Shown in pieces: positions 26,457 through 34,421 of a stretch of DNA of 64,000 nucleotides. The DNA is from Virgibacillus_O sediminis (lineage in GTDB: Bacteria > Bacillota > Bacilli > Bacillales > Amphibacillaceae). The stretch's first letter is position 1. Each line of letters opens with the position of its first letter. A program made the position numbers and the translations under genes. The stretch spans positions 1 to 64,000 of the forward strand of contig NZ_JBHRRZ010000039.1 in the NCBI RefSeq assembly GCF_042643265.1. The letters run 5' to 3'. A model generated the notes under the pieces. The model had not been told where the DNA came from and did not search any database. It saw only the letters and a program-made list of their open reading frames with translations.

Positions 26457-26562
26457 AGCTACTCCCCCATCCTTTAACTGCTCTCCCCGTTGTGAAATGG
26501 AGGGAGAATACTATAACGTATCACGGGAGGCAGCAAAACATGCATAAATGTATAAAAAGTCT

Positions 26563-26766
26563 TTACTCTTCCTTTGCCTTTTCAATTAAAATCCTCAAGG
26601 GTGCAGCAAATAGTAAGCCGGCTGCTGCCAGCCCGAGGAAGACAGCCGAATAATCCATCCAGACAATTTCTCCCCCTATAAGTGCATCTGTCAAAACACG
26701 GAGAGTGGTAAGAATCACAGGAAACCCCAATGTCCAAAACAGCGTTAATTTCCAGCCATAACTCAC
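26563..26766 (-). CDS. Small two-segment membrane protein
   Basis: 67 residues with two hydrophobic segments (LTLFWTLGFPVILTTLRVLTD and AVFLGLAAAGLLFAAPL). Family not recognised. A purine-rich AAAAGGGGG ribosome binding site precedes the ATG. Confidence 0.65.
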   Translation of the reverse strand: MSYGWKLTLFWTLGFPVILTTLRVLTDALIGGEIVWMDYSAVFLGLAAAGLLFAAPLRILIEKAKEE

Positions 26767-26936
26767 TCTTTGACCCCCTTTTACCTGATGCTGGCATATT
26801 TTTCTTAATTTTCATTCCATTATACCATAAAATCACTGTTCACGCTAAGTTCATAAGGAGAGAAGCTGAACTACCTACTATTTAACATAAGGGAATGTTT
26901 AAAGAGGAGGGCTATTTAGAACCAATAACTACAATC

Positions 26937-26974
26937 AAAAAAACGGACACTGCCCATGCCATGTCCGTTTTTTT
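26937..26974 (-). terminator. Terminator of the CotF-like cluster
   Basis: AAAAAAACGGACA and TGTCCGTTTTTTT arms, 13-bp perfect stem, T-runs on both sides. Confidence 0.92.
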
Positions 26975-26985
26975 GGCTGATATGT

Positions 26986-27285
26986 TTATTCACCTGCAAG
27001 CTGTAATGCTGTATCCATACTTTTCACGTCCACCTGCAATTGTTGATTAGGATTGTATGGATCATAATACCCTTTATCCTTCATGTAGTTGAATATCTGC
27101 TCATGGATATCGATAACTTCCTCCAGCTGCGCTTCAAGCAAATGCCTGATTTCCGGTGTACCTGATTCTGTTATCGCGAGAGCATAATTCCTGATCTCAG
27201 CCTTGGCAGCCACTAGAATATCTGTAGCAATCACTTGGTCGGTCATTGGTGCCATCCCGGTGATTTTCTCCAATATCTTATTCAC
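26986..27285 (-). CDS. CotF-type spore coat protein (pair 2)
   Basis: 99 residues. The CotF domain pattern is clear: DQVIATDILVAAKAEIRNYALAITESGTPEIRHLLEAQLEEVIDIHEQIFNYMKDKGYYDPYN. Such four-helix proteins are coat or inner-coat components in Bacillus. GTG start at 27285, overlapping the preceding small gene by eight bases. It is a paralogue of the 94-residue gene at 27490, sharing the helix pattern and the YDPYN/YDSYD end. Confidence 0.85.
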   Translation of the reverse strand: MNKILEKITGMAPMTDQVIATDILVAAKAEIRNYALAITESGTPEIRHLLEAQLEEVIDIHEQIFNYMKDKGYYDPYNPNQQLQVDVKSMDTALQLAGE

Positions 27286-27487
27286 TGGAAACCTCTCCCT
27301 CCGTCAAATTATCCCTCAACGCCTGCAAATGGCGTACATGCATATCTGCGTCTTGCTGCATGATTGCTTTTAAATGATCGTCTGATACGAGTCCTCTCAT
27401 TAAAGAAGCTTTGGTCAGGCATAGACTTTTGAATGACAGAAGCTCCTGCAGTTCCAAGCTTTCATGTACTCCAAGTTTATTCTGCAT
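27278..27487 (-). CDS. Small CotF-associated protein (pair 2)
   Basis: 69 residues, all helical. KLGVHESLELQELLSFKSLCLTKASLM parallels the KYGVHEVVDLQELLRFKVVCHAQSKAR stretch of the gene at 27789, so the two are paralogues. It looks like the first half of a two-domain coat protein such as YhcQ split into its own gene, with the CotF domain as the next gene. AGGAGG precedes the ATG. Confidence 0.75.
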   Translation of the reverse strand: MQNKLGVHESLELQELLSFKSLCLTKASLMRGLVSDDHLKAIMQQDADMHVRHLQALRDNLTEGEVSSE

Positions 27488-27489
27488 TC

Positions 27490-27774
27490 CTATTCTCCTC
27501 CTGTCTGATTTATTGCCATGTCCGCATTCCTGACATCTTTTTCAATCTGTTTTGATATGTCGTAGGAATCATACAGTCCATGTTCCTGCATGAATGAATA
27601 AATCTGTTCCTGATGCTGGATTGCCGTCCGCAATTCCTCCCGCAGCAAGGAACGTATGTCCGAAGAGGTTGTCTCGGAGATTGCCGTTGCTATATCCTTG
27701 ATGCCCGCTTTTGACTCAAACAGCATATCTGTTACGATGGTTTGATCCTTTTTGCTCAACTGATTCCCTTCCAT
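27490..27774 (-). CDS. CotF-type spore coat protein (pair 1)
   Basis: 94 residues. DQTIVTDMLFESKAGIKDIATAISETTSSDIRSLLREELRTAIQHQEQIYSFMQEHGLYDSYD is a CotF domain. AGGAG precedes the ATG by eight bases. First of two CotF paralogues in a four-gene operon; 14 bp after the small gene at 27789. Confidence 0.85.
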   Translation of the reverse strand: MEGNQLSKKDQTIVTDMLFESKAGIKDIATAISETTSSDIRSLLREELRTAIQHQEQIYSFMQEHGLYDSYDISKQIEKDVRNADMAINQTGGE

Positions 27775-27788
27775 GAATCATGCTCCTT

Positions 27789-28007
27789 TCAGGATTGCTT
27801 CAACTCGGGTGTAGCAGTTTCCATAAGTTCTTTCATTCGGCTGATACTTAGGTTTCCCTGTTTCATACTCTGCTCAACTATTGTCTGTAATTCTGGATGT
27901 TCGACCTGCTGGAGCCTTGCCTTTGACTGGGCATGGCATACCACCTTAAAACGGAGCAGTTCCTGAAGGTCGACCACTTCATGTACCCCATACTTTCCAC
28001 TTTCCAT
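27789..28007 (-). CDS. Small CotF-associated protein (pair 1)
   Basis: 72 residues from ATG 28007, chosen over the GTG at 28016 because GGAGG lies eight bases ahead. Helical, with YGVHEVVDLQELLRFK matching the paralogue at 27278. First gene of the coat operon. Confidence 0.75.
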   Translation of the reverse strand: MESGKYGVHEVVDLQELLRFKVVCHAQSKARLQQVEHPELQTIVEQSMKQGNLSISRMKELMETATPELKQS

Positions 28008-28327
28008 CTTCCTCACCTCCAGAAGTTTTCGGTTTATTTTTTGTATGTCGTAAGAATCTATTCTCCTTCTCCTGAGATTTATTTTAGTTCAAGTGAGGCG
28101 AAAAGAAGCTGGATTGGAGAGTGCAGGCTGTGTCGAAGAATGTCAACTGGCAGAGAAAAGCTTTCCATAAACTCATATCTGCTGTCAAAAAGTATCGAGG
28201 CGTCCGCTTTCTCTATTTTTTGATAATATTAGACGTAATCCGCCAGTTATGTTTTAATAAGTGTATCCCTCGCATTTAAACTACAGCAGGTTCAATAAAG
28301 CCTTGATATATTCAGAGGAGGAACAAT
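28008..28327. other. Divergent intergenic region between coat operon and ykvI
   Basis: About 320 bases. On the minus strand a CATACAAA (28040-28047) resembles the -10 of sporulation sigma-E or sigma-K promoters, but I see no fitting -35. On the plus strand only the GAGGAAC ribosome binding site of ykvI is clear. No gene seen. Confidence 0.4.
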
Positions 28328-29440
28328 ATGAAACAAGTAAAGGAAATACTGAAGATTGGAAGCGCTTTTATCGGGGTGCTTGTCGGAGCAGGATTCGCTT
28401 CCGGGCAGGAAGTTGTCCAGTATTTTACCAGCTTCGGACTCATGGGAATTGCTGGTGGAATACTCGCAACCGCCCTCTTCGCTTTCCTGGGGATGGCTTT
28501 AGCGAAGATAGGAAGCCGTATGCACACAACCTCCCATAAGGACGCAGTCTATGAAATCAGCGGGCCGTTCTTCGGAAGAATTATTGATTACGTCCTGATT
28601 TTCACTTTGTTTGGAGTCGGAGTGGTAATGCTCGCGGGAGCGGGATCCAACATTAGCCAGCAATTCGGACTCCCGGCATTCGTGGGAACTACTTTGATGG
28701 TAGTACTAGTATTTCTAACCGGTGTTCTGAGAGTGGATCGGGTGATTTCCGTAATCAGCAGTATCACGCCCTTCCTTATTCTATTCGTAATAATAATTTC
28801 TATCTATAGCCTATCTACTATAGATGGATCTCTTATAGAACTTGACTCGATTGCCAAAGAGCAGTACACCACATTGCCGAACTGGTTCATATCTGCTGTT
28901 AATTACGTTTCATTCAATACAGCTGTCGGTGCGTCCATGACGCTGGTAATGGGCGGCGCTGAAAGAAATGAGAAAACAGCGGCACTCGGGGGGCTTGCAG
29001 GAGGACTCGGACTTGGGGCTTTGATTGTGCTCAGCCATTTGGCTATTTTCTCCAAAATTGATACAGTAGGCGGTATGGAGATTCCGATGCTTGGCATAGT
29101 CGATCAGATATCCCCTATTCTCGGCAGCATTATGGCCATTGTCCTATTTGCCATGATTTTCAATACAGCCGTCAGCATGTTCTTTTCCTTTTCTGCACGC
29201 TTTATGGAAATCGGAACGAACAAATTTAAAATATTTTTAGCGGCAACACTAGCTGTCGGATATATTGCAAGCTTCATAGGATTTACCGATCTTCTAAGCA
29301 TTTTCTATCCGCTTATCGGTTATCTCGGCCTATTCTTGTTTGTTGCATTGATTGTGGCTCTATTCCGGCTGGATACCCTGGCCAAAAGAAAATCTGACCA
29401 GAACAACCTGAGAAAGTCAGTTAAAAAAACCGCGAAGTAG
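28328..29440 (+). CDS. ykvI: YkvI family membrane transporter
   Basis: 370 residues, about ten membrane segments. Matches the YkvI family of the APC superfamily (IGSAFIGVLVGAGFASGQEVVQYFTSFG at the N-terminus). Substrate unknown. GAGGAAC precedes the ATG. The stop codon is inside the left arm of the terminator shared with alr. Confidence 0.88.
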   Translation: MKQVKEILKIGSAFIGVLVGAGFASGQEVVQYFTSFGLMGIAGGILATALFAFLGMALAKIGSRMHTTSHKDAVYEISGPFFGRIIDYVLIFTLFGVGVVMLAGAGSNISQQFGLPAFVGTTLMVVLVFLTGVLRVDRVISVISSITPFLILFVIIISIYSLSTIDGSLIELDSIAKEQYTTLPNWFISAVNYVSFNTAVGASMTLVMGGAERNEKTAALGGLAGGLGLGALIVLSHLAIFSKIDTVGGMEIPMLGIVDQISPILGSIMAIVLFAMIFNTAVSMFFSFSARFMEIGTNKFKIFLAATLAVGYIASFIGFTDLLSIFYPLIGYLGLFLFVALIVALFRLDTLAKRKSDQNNLRKSVKKTAK

Positions 29441-29469
29441 TCATTGCAACACTGCTTCGCGGTTTTTTT
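29423..29469. terminator. Bidirectional terminator between ykvI and alr
   Basis: AAAAAAACCGCGAAG and CTTCGCGGTTTTTTT arms form a 15-bp perfect stem. The left arm contains the last codons of ykvI, and the right flank ends next to the alr stop. Confidence 0.93.
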
Positions 29470-29471
29470 GC

Positions 29472-30638
29472 CTATTTTGTGATTAAGCCTTTCTTTGAGG
29501 TTATCTCTCCATTTTTAATATAGATACGCGGCACCCTTTTACCGATCAGACAAACAGTCTCATAATGGATGGTTCCCATCAGATCGGCAATCTCGGCTAA
29601 GGGTACATACCCCTCTTTCTTCTCACCAAACAAGGTAACGATGGTCTCCCTGTCGACCCCGGACATCCCAGTTACGTCGATCATGGACTGATCCATACAG
29701 ATTCTACCGACTATTCTTGCCCTTTTTCCATTTACCGTGACGTCTCCTCTGTTGGAAAGCAGCCGGGAGAAGCCATCCGCATACCCGACAGGAATAGTGG
29801 CGATCCTTGCATCCTGTTCGGGTTCATAGGTGCATCCATAACTGATCGGTTCTCCTGATTTCACTGTCTTGACCAGCACTGGCTTTGTCTTCACACTCAT
29901 TGCCTGATGCAAACTGATTTTTTCCCGAAGATGCTCCTCCGGGTACAAACCGTATAAACTGATTCCGACACGCACCATATCCAGATGCATTTCTGGGTAG
30001 GCGATAGTGCCAGCACTGTTACAGCAATGCCTGATTGGAATTCGGCCGCCAACCTCTTCCAAAGCGTTCACCACGGACATAAACCGTCCAAACTGCTTGT
30101 TAGTATAAGATGGGTCTGTATTATCTGCATCAGCAAAATGGGTGAAGACCCCTTCCAGCTCAACATAGTCGGACTTAAGCATATTGGCGAGTTCGATGGC
30201 TTCCTCTTTCTCCTGAAGTCCAATCCTGTTCATCCCCGTGTCAATTTTAAGATGGACACGCACCTTTCGTTTTTGTTCCGCTGCCGTCTCTAAAATGCTT
30301 TTCGCCACCTCCTGTGTATAAACAGTAAGAGCGATATCATGCTTGACGGCCATATGAACAGCCTCCGGCGGTGTATAACCAAGCACAAGCAGAGGGAAAT
30401 CTATTCCCGCTTCGCGTAGCACCAGTGCCTCATCAAGGATTGCGACACTCAAGTAGTCCGCCCCAGCCTCAATCGCCGTCTCTGCCACCTCGACGGAACC
30501 ATGTCCGTAACCATCCCCTTTTACTACGGCCATCAGTTTTGTTCCCGGCTGAATATGATTTTTAAAAGCAGCGGTATTTCCGCTGATTGCATCCAAGGAT
30601 ATTTCTGCCCATGTCGGGCGGTAACTTCCGTATTCCAT
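29472..30638 (-). CDS. alr: Alanine racemase
   Basis: 388 residues, standard length. PLP enzyme that interconverts L- and D-alanine for peptidoglycan; in spore formers it also limits alanine-triggered germination. PLP lysine in VVKGDGYGHG (about residue 39), catalytic tyrosine in SYGCTYEPEQ, C-terminal beta domain with RICMDQSMIDVTG. It is next to ald and an AdeR-like regulator, so it may serve alanine catabolism from D-alanine rather than being the only wall racemase. Confidence 0.95.
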   Translation of the reverse strand: MEYGSYRPTWAEISLDAISGNTAAFKNHIQPGTKLMAVVKGDGYGHGSVEVAETAIEAGADYLSVAILDEALVLREAGIDFPLLVLGYTPPEAVHMAVKHDIALTVYTQEVAKSILETAAEQKRKVRVHLKIDTGMNRIGLQEKEEAIELANMLKSDYVELEGVFTHFADADNTDPSYTNKQFGRFMSVVNALEEVGGRIPIRHCCNSAGTIAYPEMHLDMVRVGISLYGLYPEEHLREKISLHQAMSVKTKPVLVKTVKSGEPISYGCTYEPEQDARIATIPVGYADGFSRLLSNRGDVTVNGKRARIVGRICMDQSMIDVTGMSGVDRETIVTLFGEKKEGYVPLAEIADLMGTIHYETVCLIGKRVPRIYIKNGEITSKKGLITK

Positions 30639-30774
30639 GTCTTTACCTCCACGCTATAAATTCAGTTGTGAATCCATTTGAATACCCTTAAAAGGACTGC
30701 TTACAACCAATCTATTTATTACTTTAACATGTTTACTATAATAGCGGGAAGCATGGAAAGATTTTCTGCAATGC

Positions 30775-30803
30775 TCAAAAACCCTTCTGCGTCAACAGAA
30801 GGG
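30775..30803 (-). terminator. Terminator of ald
   Basis: CCCTTCTG and CAGAAGGG stem with a six-base loop, followed by TTTTTG on the minus strand. Confidence 0.88.
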
Positions 30804-30816
30804 CATGATAATCTAA

Positions 30817-31941
30817 CTACTCGAGGGATTTGATTGCTTCTTCGGCCGGAATATAGTTGTAGCCGAGATCCCTGGCAACTGACTCATATGTTATTTTTCC
30901 GCCGGCAACATTGACCCCTGTTCGGATAGGAGCACTTTCTTCCACCGCTCGGCGAACGCCTTTAGCAGCTATTTGCTGTGCATATGGAACAGTGACATTG
31001 GTAAGCCCGACTGTTGCAGTTCGAGGAACGGCGCCCGGAATGTTCGCAACAGCATAGTGCAGTATCCCATGCTTCTCATAAATCGGGTCATCATGTGTTG
31101 TCGGGTGATCGACCGTTTCAAAGTTACCTCCCTGGTCGATTGCTACATCCACTATTACAGACCCAGGTTTCATTGATTTGACCATATCTTCTGTCACCAG
31201 TTTCGGAGCTTTTGCCCCTGGTATGAGCACAGAACCAATGACCAAATCGGATTCCTTTACCGCTTCTGCAATATTATAAGGATTGGACATTATGGTCTGG
31301 ATAGAAGAGCCAAATTGATCATCTAACTGGCGAAGTCTAGCTGGATTTAAATCGATGATGGTGACATCCGCCCCAAAACCGAGGGCAATTTTTGCAGCAT
31401 TGGTTCCGACCACGCCACCGCCGATAATAGTAACTTTTCCGCGCTTCACTCCAGGTATGCCGCTTAGCAGGACTCCGCTCCCGCCTTCTGACTTTTGGAG
31501 ATACTGTGCACCAATCTGAGCTGCCATTCTTCCTGCAACCTCACTCATCGGAGTAAGCAATGGAAGTGCATGATTGACAGTAATAGTTTCATAGGCAATT
31601 GCTGTAACTTCATGATCTACAAGTGCTTTCGCCAAGCTAGGTTCAGCAGCAAGATGAAGATAGGTAAATAGAATCAAACCTTTACGGAAGTATTGATATT
31701 CAGACTCCAGCGGTTCCTTCACCTTCATGATCATTTCTGATTTTCCCCATATGTCGGAAGGGCTTTCAAGGATTTCAGCGCCAGCTTCTCTGTATTCCTC
31801 ATCTTTGAAATTGCTTCCAAGTCCGGCATTGGTTTCGACCAGTACAGTATTTCCCGATTCTACCAGGTTGACCACTCCAGCAGGCGTCATGGCCACGCGG
31901 TTTTCATTATTTTTTATCTCTCTAGGGACACCGATAATCAT
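30817..31941 (-). CDS. ald: Alanine dehydrogenase
   Basis: 374 residues. NAD-dependent deamination of L-alanine to pyruvate. MIIGVPREIKNNENRVAMTPAGV start, K74-type residue in MIMKVKEP, H96-type in TYLHLA, and Rossmann motif GGGVVGTNAA are present. The gene follows the PucR-type regulator by 112 bp on the same strand. A weak cre-like sequence (two mismatches) lies at 31979-31992. Confidence 0.97.
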   Translation of the reverse strand: MIIGVPREIKNNENRVAMTPAGVVNLVESGNTVLVETNAGLGSNFKDEEYREAGAEILESPSDIWGKSEMIMKVKEPLESEYQYFRKGLILFTYLHLAAEPSLAKALVDHEVTAIAYETITVNHALPLLTPMSEVAGRMAAQIGAQYLQKSEGGSGVLLSGIPGVKRGKVTIIGGGVVGTNAAKIALGFGADVTIIDLNPARLRQLDDQFGSSIQTIMSNPYNIAEAVKESDLVIGSVLIPGAKAPKLVTEDMVKSMKPGSVIVDVAIDQGGNFETVDHPTTHDDPIYEKHGILHYAVANIPGAVPRTATVGLTNVTVPYAQQIAAKGVRRAVEESAPIRTGVNVAGGKITYESVARDLGYNYIPAEEAIKSLE

Positions 31942-32053
31942 TCAATCCACTCCTCCATCAAAATATCTATAATATTATCGTATACGTTTTCATGTTTTCT
32001 GCATATAGGGAATTTCATAAAAATAGGGTCGTCTATTTGTGATTTTACACAAG

Positions 32054-33307
32054 TCAAAGACCCTCCTGCATACCTTCTATTTTCAAATCAAGATAGGCTG
32101 TCAATTTCTGATCGGGACTCTTAAGGTCGATCGCCCCTATCTCAGCTATCCTTTTCAGCCGGTAATTGAGTGTATTGGGATGAACATGGAGAGATTTCGC
32201 AGCTCTGTAGACGTTGCTGTCAAACTCCAAATATTTCTTTAAAGTCTGCAGTAAGGCAGTTTGATTCTTTTGGTCATATTTCCGCAGCCGCTCCAGCTTT
32301 TCATTCCTGTACTGGGTGCTCAACTGCATGTCATGAAGGTCTTCAATAAATTGGTAGATTCCTAGCTCCTGGTATAAACAGGTATCCGCCAGTTCGTCTG
32401 GAAACTTCCGTTTAAGCTCCAGAACATGCAGCGCTTCACTATAGCTTTTTGGTATTTGACGGACTGACTGGCAAATGTTCCCGCCGGTCCCATGGACAGT
32501 ATCTATATGCAGGCGTGTGGAAATCAGCTGAATAAACTGTCCTATATATCCTTTCAAATATTGCCCGGTATCCTCTTCTGCTGGCAGTCGTACCAAAAGA
32601 AGCAGGTGGTTATGGTCAAACATCCTGCAAACTACCTGGATCTCTCCAAGAGTTTCTGCAAGGTAATTTGCATGCTTTTCAATTGTTTCTGTCACTTCCC
32701 CCGGAAATTCCATGATAACCATAGCAAGGCGCCCCTCCAGTTGAATCCCAAGCCTCCTTGCCTGATCTTTCATTTCCTTCATATCATCCAAGTCACCGGT
32801 GAGAAGCTGCCAAAAAAAGCCTTTATAACTGGCCGTTACAGTCCTTACTCTGCTGCGGTCTTTCAGCAGGAGATTTTTCACTAGTCGCACTGCTTCCTTT
32901 AATAGATGAATCTTATCCTCACTCATTTGCTGACCATCTGCGTGTACCCAAATGAAACCCAGTATTTCATTATTCCGGCGAATCGATACAGCGACACGGT
33001 TCCCCAGGCCGACTGATTTAATTTCCGGAATGGCGACAGGTTCGTCATTATCAAATAATTTGGTCATGTAGCCATTTTTCCAAAGGCTGCTGATTACCTT
33101 GTCCGGGACCCTCCTGCTCATGATGGTCGCTCGCCTGACGTCGTCAATATCTCCATGATGCTCACTGTAAGAAATTATTTGATGATTTGAATCCTCAATA
33201 GTTACTGGACATTCCAGTAATTCCCCAATCCTGTCAGCAAGACTATCCAGTGAATCAAATGCACCCGTCAGTCGTGTTTGCGGTCGATCGTTTGGAGATT
33301 TGCACAT
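32054..33307 (-). CDS. adeR: PucR/CdaR-family regulator, AdeR-like
   Basis: 417 residues. N-terminal GAF-like sensor (about 15-145), central GGDEF-like PucR domain, C-terminal PucR helix-turn-helix (about 345-405; SNVYRAAKSLHVHPNTLNYRLKRI). Directly upstream of ald in the same direction, as is AdeR in Bacillus subtilis, where it activates ald in response to alanine. The name is by homology and position. Confidence 0.85.
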   Translation of the reverse strand: MCKSPNDRPQTRLTGAFDSLDSLADRIGELLECPVTIEDSNHQIISYSEHHGDIDDVRRATIMSRRVPDKVISSLWKNGYMTKLFDNDEPVAIPEIKSVGLGNRVAVSIRRNNEILGFIWVHADGQQMSEDKIHLLKEAVRLVKNLLLKDRSRVRTVTASYKGFFWQLLTGDLDDMKEMKDQARRLGIQLEGRLAMVIMEFPGEVTETIEKHANYLAETLGEIQVVCRMFDHNHLLLLVRLPAEEDTGQYLKGYIGQFIQLISTRLHIDTVHGTGGNICQSVRQIPKSYSEALHVLELKRKFPDELADTCLYQELGIYQFIEDLHDMQLSTQYRNEKLERLRKYDQKNQTALLQTLKKYLEFDSNVYRAAKSLHVHPNTLNYRLKRIAEIGAIDLKSPDQKLTAYLDLKIEGMQEGL

Positions 33308-33471
33308 ACCAGCTTCCCCTTCCGTTCTTATGCCTTCATTTTAGCATAAATAGGCAACGTAGCGCTTATATTTTTAGCCGGTCTGCAGGTGGCCTAACTC
33401 ATGAACTCTTGTACTGAACATTTTGCCTAGTTGGTGTTTCAAGTTAAGCCTATAAATCCTTTGGAGATAGT

Positions 33472-33505
33472 AAAAAGCAGCCCTCCCATTAGGAGAGCTG
33501 CTTTC
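33472..33505 (-). terminator. Terminator of the 33512 gene
   Basis: AAAGCAGC and GCTGCTTT arms with an inner CTCC/GGAG pairing, followed by TTTTTAC on the minus strand. Confidence 0.85.
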
Positions 33506-33511
33506 AATTTG

Positions 33512-33817
33512 TTAGCTGTATTGGCTGTCCGACTGCTGTGGAGCGGTATTTGTTCCAGTATAGGTTTCCAGCATTTGCTGGGCGTTTTGGTTCATTTGTC
33601 CGCCCTGGTTATTCTGATTATTTTGCAGCATATTTTGCAGTGGCTTAGCAATCTGCTGGACCTGCGGGTTATTCATGGCATTCGAAACAGTTTGCGGGAG
33701 GCGCTGAAATGTACCGTTTTGCACCCCTCTGGTAATGCCGTAGATTGCAGCCCCTGCCGCGCCTATGGTAAGCAAGGAGGTCATCATTCCTGGACGATTA
33801 TTCATAGCAGCCTTCAT
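33512..33817 (-). CDS. Small hypothetical protein with N-terminal membrane segment and Asn/Gln-rich tail
   Basis: 101 residues. One hydrophobic segment (MTSLLTIGAAGAAIYGITRGV, about 11-31), then a Gln/Asn-rich region (NMLQNNQNNQGGQMNQNAQQ). The N-terminal part recalls the YrzQ/DUF3918 proteins of Bacillus, but only weakly. Likely a membrane or spore-envelope protein; unproven. It follows the Gln-rich gene on the same strand. Confidence 0.7.
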   Translation of the reverse strand: MKAAMNNRPGMMTSLLTIGAAGAAIYGITRGVQNGTFQRLPQTVSNAMNNPQVQQIAKPLQNMLQNNQNNQGGQMNQNAQQMLETYTGTNTAPQQSDSQYS

Positions 33818-34006
33818 CCTTTATTATTTAGTTTAGCTTCCATTTACAGTTTGAGGAAGCATTTATAGTCTTTTTAATATGGTCGGAAATATACCGTTCG
33901 ATGATTTCCATTTTTCATGCTCCCATACGAGATCTGTGCTGTAAACAGCGCAAATACAATGCCGCCAGCAGTTAGTTTCTTAACAGGCTGGCAGCATCCC
34001 CCTAGC

Positions 34007-34300
34007 TTATTGAGTGTTGTTTTGTTGAGCTTGCTGCTGTGTCTGTTGTGCCTGCTGAATTTGCTGCTGAGCTTGCTGCAGCTGTTGCTGCGCCTGCTGG
34101 AATACCTGGCTTTGCTGACCATTTGTACCCGCCTGAGCCTGTACATTCTGCAAGCCTTGTTGTGCTTGTTGCAGTTGAGCCTGCGCCTGCTGAAGCTGTT
34201 GAGGATCTGCGCTTGCCTGAGCTTGTTGTACCGCTTGCTGGGCTTGTTGAACCTGCTGTGCAGCTTGCTGCATCTGCTGCTGTTGATTTTGCTGTGCCAT
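34007..34300 (-). CDS. Glutamine-rich low-complexity protein
   Basis: 97 residues, about half glutamine, with QQAQQ and LQQAQ units that predict a long coiled coil or amyloid-like helix. A short spacer (NVQAQAGTNGQQSQ) interrupts it near residues 52-66. GGAGG lies 10 bases ahead of the ATG, and the frame has no interruption, so it is probably real. The opposite-strand frames across it are Leu-rich shadows. No family recognised; similar Gln-rich proteins occur in Bacillus spore coats and biofilm matrices. Confidence 0.75.
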   Translation of the reverse strand: MAQQNQQQQMQQAAQQVQQAQQAVQQAQASADPQQLQQAQAQLQQAQQGLQNVQAQAGTNGQQSQVFQQAQQQLQQAQQQIQQAQQTQQQAQQNNTQ

Positions 34301-34421
34301 AATGTAAAAACCTCCATCACGATGTTTTGAGCCGGAAGCTCTATCCTTTATAGTGGCGCAAGAGCTGGCTGATTATGTATATGTCTTACAAGAGCAGAGG
34401 GGGAGACAAGGCAGTTGCCGT

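Noticed and set aside
33917..34330. Leu/Ala-rich frames on the plus strand
   Set aside because: They are antisense shadows of the Gln-rich gene, without a ribosome binding site.
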